This document shows, in pieces, positions 59,572 through 64,000 of a stretch of DNA of 64,000 nt; position 1 is the first letter of the stretch, and the number at the start of each line of letters is the position of its first letter. The notes under the pieces were generated by a model. The model had not been told where the DNA came from, did no database searches, and saw nothing but the letters and a program-made list of their open reading frames with translations. A program made the translations under genes and the position numbers. The stretch lies in contig CM043963.1 of assembly GCA_014529385.2 (NCBI GenBank), positions 77,365,412 through 77,429,411 of the forward strand. The letters run 5' to 3'. The stretch comes from Adiantum capillus-veneris (lineage: Eukaryota; Streptophyta; Polypodiopsida; Polypodiales; Pteridaceae).

Positions 59572-60560
59572 ATGTTATTTCTAAATTAAGAAATGATGTT
59601 TTCGTGACCTTCCTATACTCCACTATGAAAATCTCTTCTAAGAGAGTTGAGTCAATCTTAAGTACATCTGGGTAGATATCTTTGACACATGTCTCAAATC
59701 CTAGATTATTTATGCTAAAGATGTCATCCATGTATCAAAATGTATTGTCAAAAGTTTTGAAGGAGTTCTGAGGTTACAGGTTGTTCCATCATTTTGGAAG
59801 TCCATTTAAATTCAAAATAAGCGAGGTATAGATTACATATGATAGGAGAACAAGAAAAATCCATAGGGATTCCATGTACCTGTCGGTAACAAGAGTTACC
59901 CAACATGACATAACTATTTAAGAGTAGCCATTCAATGAGATCAACCAACTTTACCAATCCATAGTGGGATGGTGTTCTCTTAGTTGATTGTTTTATCCCG
60001 CGAGGTAATCTAATTATAGAGATACAGGAAAAGCCTTCCTTTCTTCTATCATCAAAAACCATTTTAATCATTTTGTTTAGTATATCAATAAGTCCAATTG
60101 GACCGGTAAGGGGAATGTTCTCATAGCATTGTGTGATGTCAAGCAGTAAAGAGATGCGTAATCTTGTTAGGTAGATTGAGGAAGACCTCCATTGAATTTT
60201 TGGCAAGCCAAAATGTAGAAACCTCTTTACCAAGGAAGTTTCTATACGTTTGTTTCTTTATTGCACAAATCCTTTCAAAGTCTTGCACAACTAAATTTAG
60301 ACATCCTGTAATGGTATCTGTGACTGGCGTAAATATACAGTTTGAAGCGTCAGATATTCACCTAAATTTGTGTTTGTGGCTTTTGTATGTGGGGAAGAGA
60401 ATGAGTATTTTATTTGTAGTTGCTAAAAATAGAGAAATGTATTAAGGCATTCCTTAATAAAGCTAATGGTTTTAGAGATACACATATTGTTAGGCTCGAA
60501 TTCATTACCATCAAGCCTATGTTCAGCTGCAATCTTAGCCAAACGTTTGCAAATTAGTGT
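59572..60560 (-). pseudogene. reverse transcriptase of the second element (broken)
   Basis: The fingers (LFPTYKSHKHKFR, stop, ISDAS) and the segment FWLAKNSMEVFLNLPNKITH are in one frame. A one-base shift near 60140 moves to DITQCYENIPLTGPIGLIDI and GIPMDFSCSPIICNLYLAYF, then MDDIFSINNLGFETCVKDIY and FLNLEITL. Motif B has Asp where the other copy has Gly (IPMDFS against IPMGFS), which would damage the enzyme. All catalytic Asp residues are otherwise visible. Confidence 0.8.
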
Positions 60561-61371
60561 GGGTATGTTGGGTGCTTTGTCTAACCCCACAACAAACCAG
60601 TGATCTTTTATCTCATTAAATCATGCCATTATCTCTGGATTGATCCAGGTGATTACCTCACTAAGCCAAGAGGTTGGTAAGAGAGAGAGTTTATAATTAA
60701 ATATTCCCAATAATGTATTTAGTAGCTGAGACCGAATGTTATTATCAATTTTAAGTAAATTGGCTATGTCAGCCAAACAGTGTAATAGTGAAGCAAAAGC
60801 CAAATGAGGGTTCATAATTGGATGAAGTGGAATATTATTCAATCCCTTACCAAGTAGTCCTCAAGTAGAATTATATGTTATAATCCCAAGATTAGTAGTG
60901 CAAACATGTAGCCCATACTCACCAAAATATTTACAATATCGAGAATACTCATGGCATTCACATTCACTACCAAAAGGTTTTGATAGAAACCCTGTTGAGT
61001 ATAAAAAAGATTTTTAACAATCCTCATATATCCAACCGATCCTAACATCTTCAAGAAGAGAGTGACTGCCAATCACTCTATCAAAGCATTCTGAAACAAT
61101 ATGGATAGGTGAGAAGTACTCAAAAATTCTACTTGTAAATAGACAATGAACATATAGTTTTGCCTTTCAAGGCTCTTTCCAGACACATATTCTGACTTCT
61201 AGAGTCTTGGTAACCTATCATAAAAAATTTTAAGAATGAAGGAGTTGTCGTACAAAATATCCCTTACCTCTCCCTCTAATAAAGCTTTTATCTTTTCCTC
61301 TCCCCAAGTTTGAATCCACAAAAGACGAAGGTGTGAGGAAGTAAGTAATAGAGTGAGAAGGGGTGGATATG

Positions 61372-62605
61372 TCAAGAGGGAGTTTGGGGGGATGATGTAC
61401 CTTCCTCATCTAAGCTCGATTTGAGGAGGCTAATAATATGCTTCACCCCTTTGACGTTACTGAATGAGGTGATAGTGCTCTCAGGGGTATCTTCCTTAAG
61501 ATCCTTCAATACATCATACATGAGTGAATGGAATTTCATGAAGGCAATATGAGCTTTAACAGCTTCTTTAGCTTGTCCACCAAGCCAAGAATAGATAAGA
61601 GGAAGATGGTAGACAGGGGGATAGTTAGGAAAGAGAAGTGCAAGATGGTTAAGCAAAAACCAGATTGCATGGTCAAACCAAAGAATGTTTGACTCACAAG
61701 GAGCTTTAGGATCTTGAAATTTACACCCGCATTTGATGTACGGCTTGTAAACATTCCAGACAGATTCGGTGTAAAATTCACTATTACTTCTAGAGAAATT
61801 CATCGTGCCTTTTATTCTGACGTGCCCACCATTGCAGTACATTTTTTGTCATCCAGAAAGTTCATGCTAAAGGGTGCTTTTATGAGTTCGCCTTTATCCA
61901 GGTATTGTATGCCTTTGAGGATCTGAACCCAACAATCTTCCAAAGTTGAAGCGGCCAAATTGTAAGGTAGACCCAAGACTGATTGGAAATTGGAGCCAAG
62001 ATAGCTTATTCTGTAATGTCTAAAGTTGGAAATTTTCCCTTCCATCTTCAACTTCAATCTACCGATTAGGTAGTAGAGGGAAAACTTTAGAAACCTTTGG
62101 AACAAGTTCTACAAGTGATGAGTCGATCACTTATAGTGCATAAACCAGTCTGAAAACCCTTATAAGCTTCTAGAATAGCAGCATCTTTGCAAAAAATCTC
62201 ACCTATGGGAGGAACAATGGGAATAGATTGAGAGGAAGCAAAGACTAGCTTCAGCCCACAGAGCTTCTTTTGTAAGTTGGCTAATTCAGATCCTTCTAAA
62301 GAGAAACTTACCAAGTCCTGATGATGGGACTTAGTAGTCAGACTAAGACCATTGATAAGGTCTGGCAAGAATTGCATGCCTTTCTTACCATCTTTTGCCA
62401 AAAGAACATGAATGGTGACCAATCATTGAAGGTAAAAAGATGCATGACTGATTCTTGATGCTCAGTTTGTTGTGCTGCAGGCCGGATAAGAGCCATAACA
62501 ACCTCATGTTTTATGCAACTAAGTACAAGAAGAGAGGCAGGCAATAGTGGTGTCGTATCAAATTTGAGCTCATTATCCACGGTAGAGAGCTGAAAGTAAA
62601 AAAAG
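61372..62605 (-). pseudogene. ORF1 of the second RT element (broken)
   Basis: Three overlapping frames (62643-62338, 62422-62087, 62105-61372) reconstruct most of the ORF1 seen at 36425-37777. At 62592, TTTTTTTACTTTCAG precedes the first shared block, an excellent splice acceptor at the equivalent place to the TTCTGTAG before 36425. The Arg/Gly tail corresponds to the region near 61290 but is degraded. Confidence 0.75.
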
Positions 62606-62846
62606 AAAAACAGGTGAGAAAGAAAACTAGTAATAATATCCATCCTTCAAATAGAAAGATTTCCATCATAATTGCTGTGTGGAATCAGCCCATAGCCAGA
62701 TTGACAATGCATAAGATCAGAACCAGCTAATCTCAGCAAGACCAATCTAAACTATAAAAATGATGGCACAATGGTCCTGCAGAATGAGATTTCTCTCATC
62801 CTCCCAAGTGATTATTATAAATATGTTTAGGTTACTTTATCATCGG

Positions 62847-62885
62847 ATAGCACAAGCGACTTCTTAGAAAAAGTACAAGGACCAA
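62847..62885. repeat. right copy of the ~40 bp direct repeat
   Basis: Matches 58452-58490 with two or three substitutions. The words ATGTTTAG upstream of each copy are also shared. Confidence 0.8.
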
Positions 62886-62899
62886 AAAAGAACTAGTGA

Positions 62900-63160
62900 A
62901 AGCCAGTAGTCATATCATTATTCAAGTGTGAAAACAATAATACATCCCAAGTGAGGAGGAGTTAGTAATACACTTCCTCCCAATAGATATAAAATTTAGG
63001 AGAGATCCAAAAGCCCAAGTCATTAGTAGCATATCCCCAATCACCAAAAAGACAAGATAGACCTTTACATACCTGCATCCACAGTAAAGACAAACAACCG
63101 CTTGGTTAGTGCCTGGACAACATTGCAGTTAAATGGGTCTACCAATTGTTATCCATGTAC
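62900..63160. other. non-coding between the RT element and the next exons
   Basis: Nothing recognised. Confidence 0.35.
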
Positions 63161-63165
63161 ATCCC

Positions 63166-63620
63166 TCAATAAAAGAAGACATAACTGCTAAAAGTAAAAC
63201 ACATGCTTTCTGTTGATAGACACCAGCATACTATATGCAAAAACCCCAAAAGAGAAAACTTGTATCCTCTTCCAATAGTAACAGTATGTATTTGGCCAGT
63301 CATGCCCGACAATTTCTTTCCAGATTCGCCAAGACCCATCATACTTACCTTCTGAGAACATTTCATGCTAACCATTGTGATACCTTCTCGACAAGCCATC
63401 ACCAAAAGATCATCGATACCAGTAGAGAACAATTTCTCGAGCCAATTAGTATCTCTATGCAGGCTGCTCATGTTCAAATCATTATACAAATTACATTCTG
63501 TACATTTACCAAAAAACCGAACTATATTTCCTTCTTGGAAATTGTTCATAGCCATTCAGCCCATGAAGTCCCAAAGTCAAAAAGACCAGAATTTTGAGTG
63601 AAATCAGTATCATAATTCTC
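63166..63620 (-). CDS. exon(s) of an unrecognised gene or pseudogene
   Basis: The frame from 63555 reads MAMNNFQEGNIVRFFGKCTE, CNLYNDLNM, TNWLEKLFSTGIDDLLVMAC and REGITMVSMKCSQK. It then meets an ideal splice donor (CAGAAG/GTAAGT at about 63349-63344), so residues beyond are intron. Just upstream another frame reads NYDTDFTQNSGLFDFGTSWA then EWL before a stop. A two-base change would join EWL to NNFQEG, suggesting one exon with a frameshift. The Cys pair KCTEC could bind metal. Family not recognised. Confidence 0.4.
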
Positions 63621-63836
63621 ACCAGTAGCATGATGTAGCATGTTCCCACCATGTGTACATTACTAATGCATACATTAGTAAAAATGTACCAATAGATTAT
63701 GCAAATCTACTCATGCCAGTGTGCACGGTTATTAGAAAAACTAGATTTTTGTTAGTAAAGGTAGTAACATAACTCTTACTGCTAGTATAGTAGATGTAAA
63801 CCCTTAAGAATCAAAAACCAACTAATAGACACCAAC

Positions 63837-63878
63837 CTCAGCAGAGCCGAACTCAACAATGGCATTGTTTTTCTCCAT
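63837..63878 (-). CDS. putative first exon MEKNNAIVEFGSAE
   Basis: ATG at 63878 opens 14 codons ending GAG/GTTGGT, a plausible donor in phase 0. The acidic style fits the NYDTDF... frame at about 63605, which follows a possible acceptor (GGTGAG). The two may be consecutive exons of the gene at 63166-63620. Confidence 0.3.
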
Positions 63879-64000
63879 GATACATAGTGAATTGCTACCC
63901 TCACTCAATAGCAAGTGCTCTCTCTCACAATACCCCAAGGCACTAAGTGAGTACTACAACCGTACTCATCTCCTCCTTAAGTAGTCGGCATCGGGCAGCC

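Larger units (their letters stand above)
58895..62605 (-). mobile_element. second, diverged copy of the Penelope-like element
   Basis: Minus-strand frames match the plus-strand element block by block. ORF1 pieces lie at 62600-61372 (LLPASLLVLSCIKH, FSLEGSELANLQKKLCGL, PIVPP, LKGIQYLDKGELIKAPFSM, FLDDKKC, VWNVYKPYIKCGCKFQDPKA, YSWLGGQAKEAV). The pre-RT part lies at 61170-60621. RT lies at 60560-58960 (LFPTYKSHKHKF, DITQCYENIPL, GIPMDFSCSPIICNLYLAYF, MDDIFSINN, FLNLEITL). Stops, frameshifts and a MITE interrupt it. It ends in a hairpin and TA repeats. Confidence 0.8.

Overview
The window looks like nuclear DNA of a land plant with a large, repeat-rich genome. The evidence is one clear intron-containing plant-type gene (a KIWI/PC4-like coactivator), a decayed plant PPR reading frame, plant-type Copia, Gypsy (Tat-like) and CACTA elements, and very many long GA/CT, CA and TA microsatellites. 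A fern or other non-seed plant would fit the microsatellite load and the Penelope-like element, but that is inference only.

Layout. 1-5450: AT-rich non-coding DNA with a ~150 bp-period degenerate satellite, interrupted by a complete 1.57 kb small LTR element (2352-3916). 7456-10281: right part of a CACTA transposon with a transposase-associated domain, TTAGG-type (CCTAA) pentamer tracts, a ~200 bp tandem repeat and a long nested palindrome array. It sits inside a minus-strand Copia element (10282-14897), which itself sits in a Gypsy fragment (14898-15670): a three-layer nest. 15700-18400: minisatellite, an ~770 bp inverted-repeat element, a Gypsy RT/RNase H scrap and GA tracts. 18591-20660: a ~0.96 kb tandem repeat. 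20944-21085: PPR remnant. 22451-23966: the PC4/KIWI gene. 24712-24914: tRNA-derived SINE. 25347-26698: a second small LTR element. 26970-31440: small tandem repeats, a gag zinc-knuckle remnant and two strong hairpins.

32163-43748 is the most unusual part: a reverse-transcriptase element whose RT resembles Penelope-like elements. It has an upstream Arg/Gly-tailed ORF1 and is flanked by 3.8 kb direct repeats. Each repeat carries an antisense gene; one copy is intact (171 aa) with its own TATA box. A divergent second copy lies on the minus strand at 58895-62605. Both copies end in a structurally conserved hairpin followed by a dinucleotide microsatellite.

45555-48600 is a decayed LINE split by a 1.83 kb DNA element. 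48623-55032 is a Gypsy element of Tat-like domain order (RT, RNase H, second RNase H, integrase) lacking gag, its 3' LTR cut by a third small LTR element (55033 onwards). 55190-58890 is non-coding with large CT and TA tracts. 62606-64000 holds the 5' flank of the second RT element and exons of an unrecognised gene.

Apart from KIWI/PC4, possibly the 63 kb exons and the antisense ORF, nothing looks like a functional host gene. The window is mainly a record of nested insertions.
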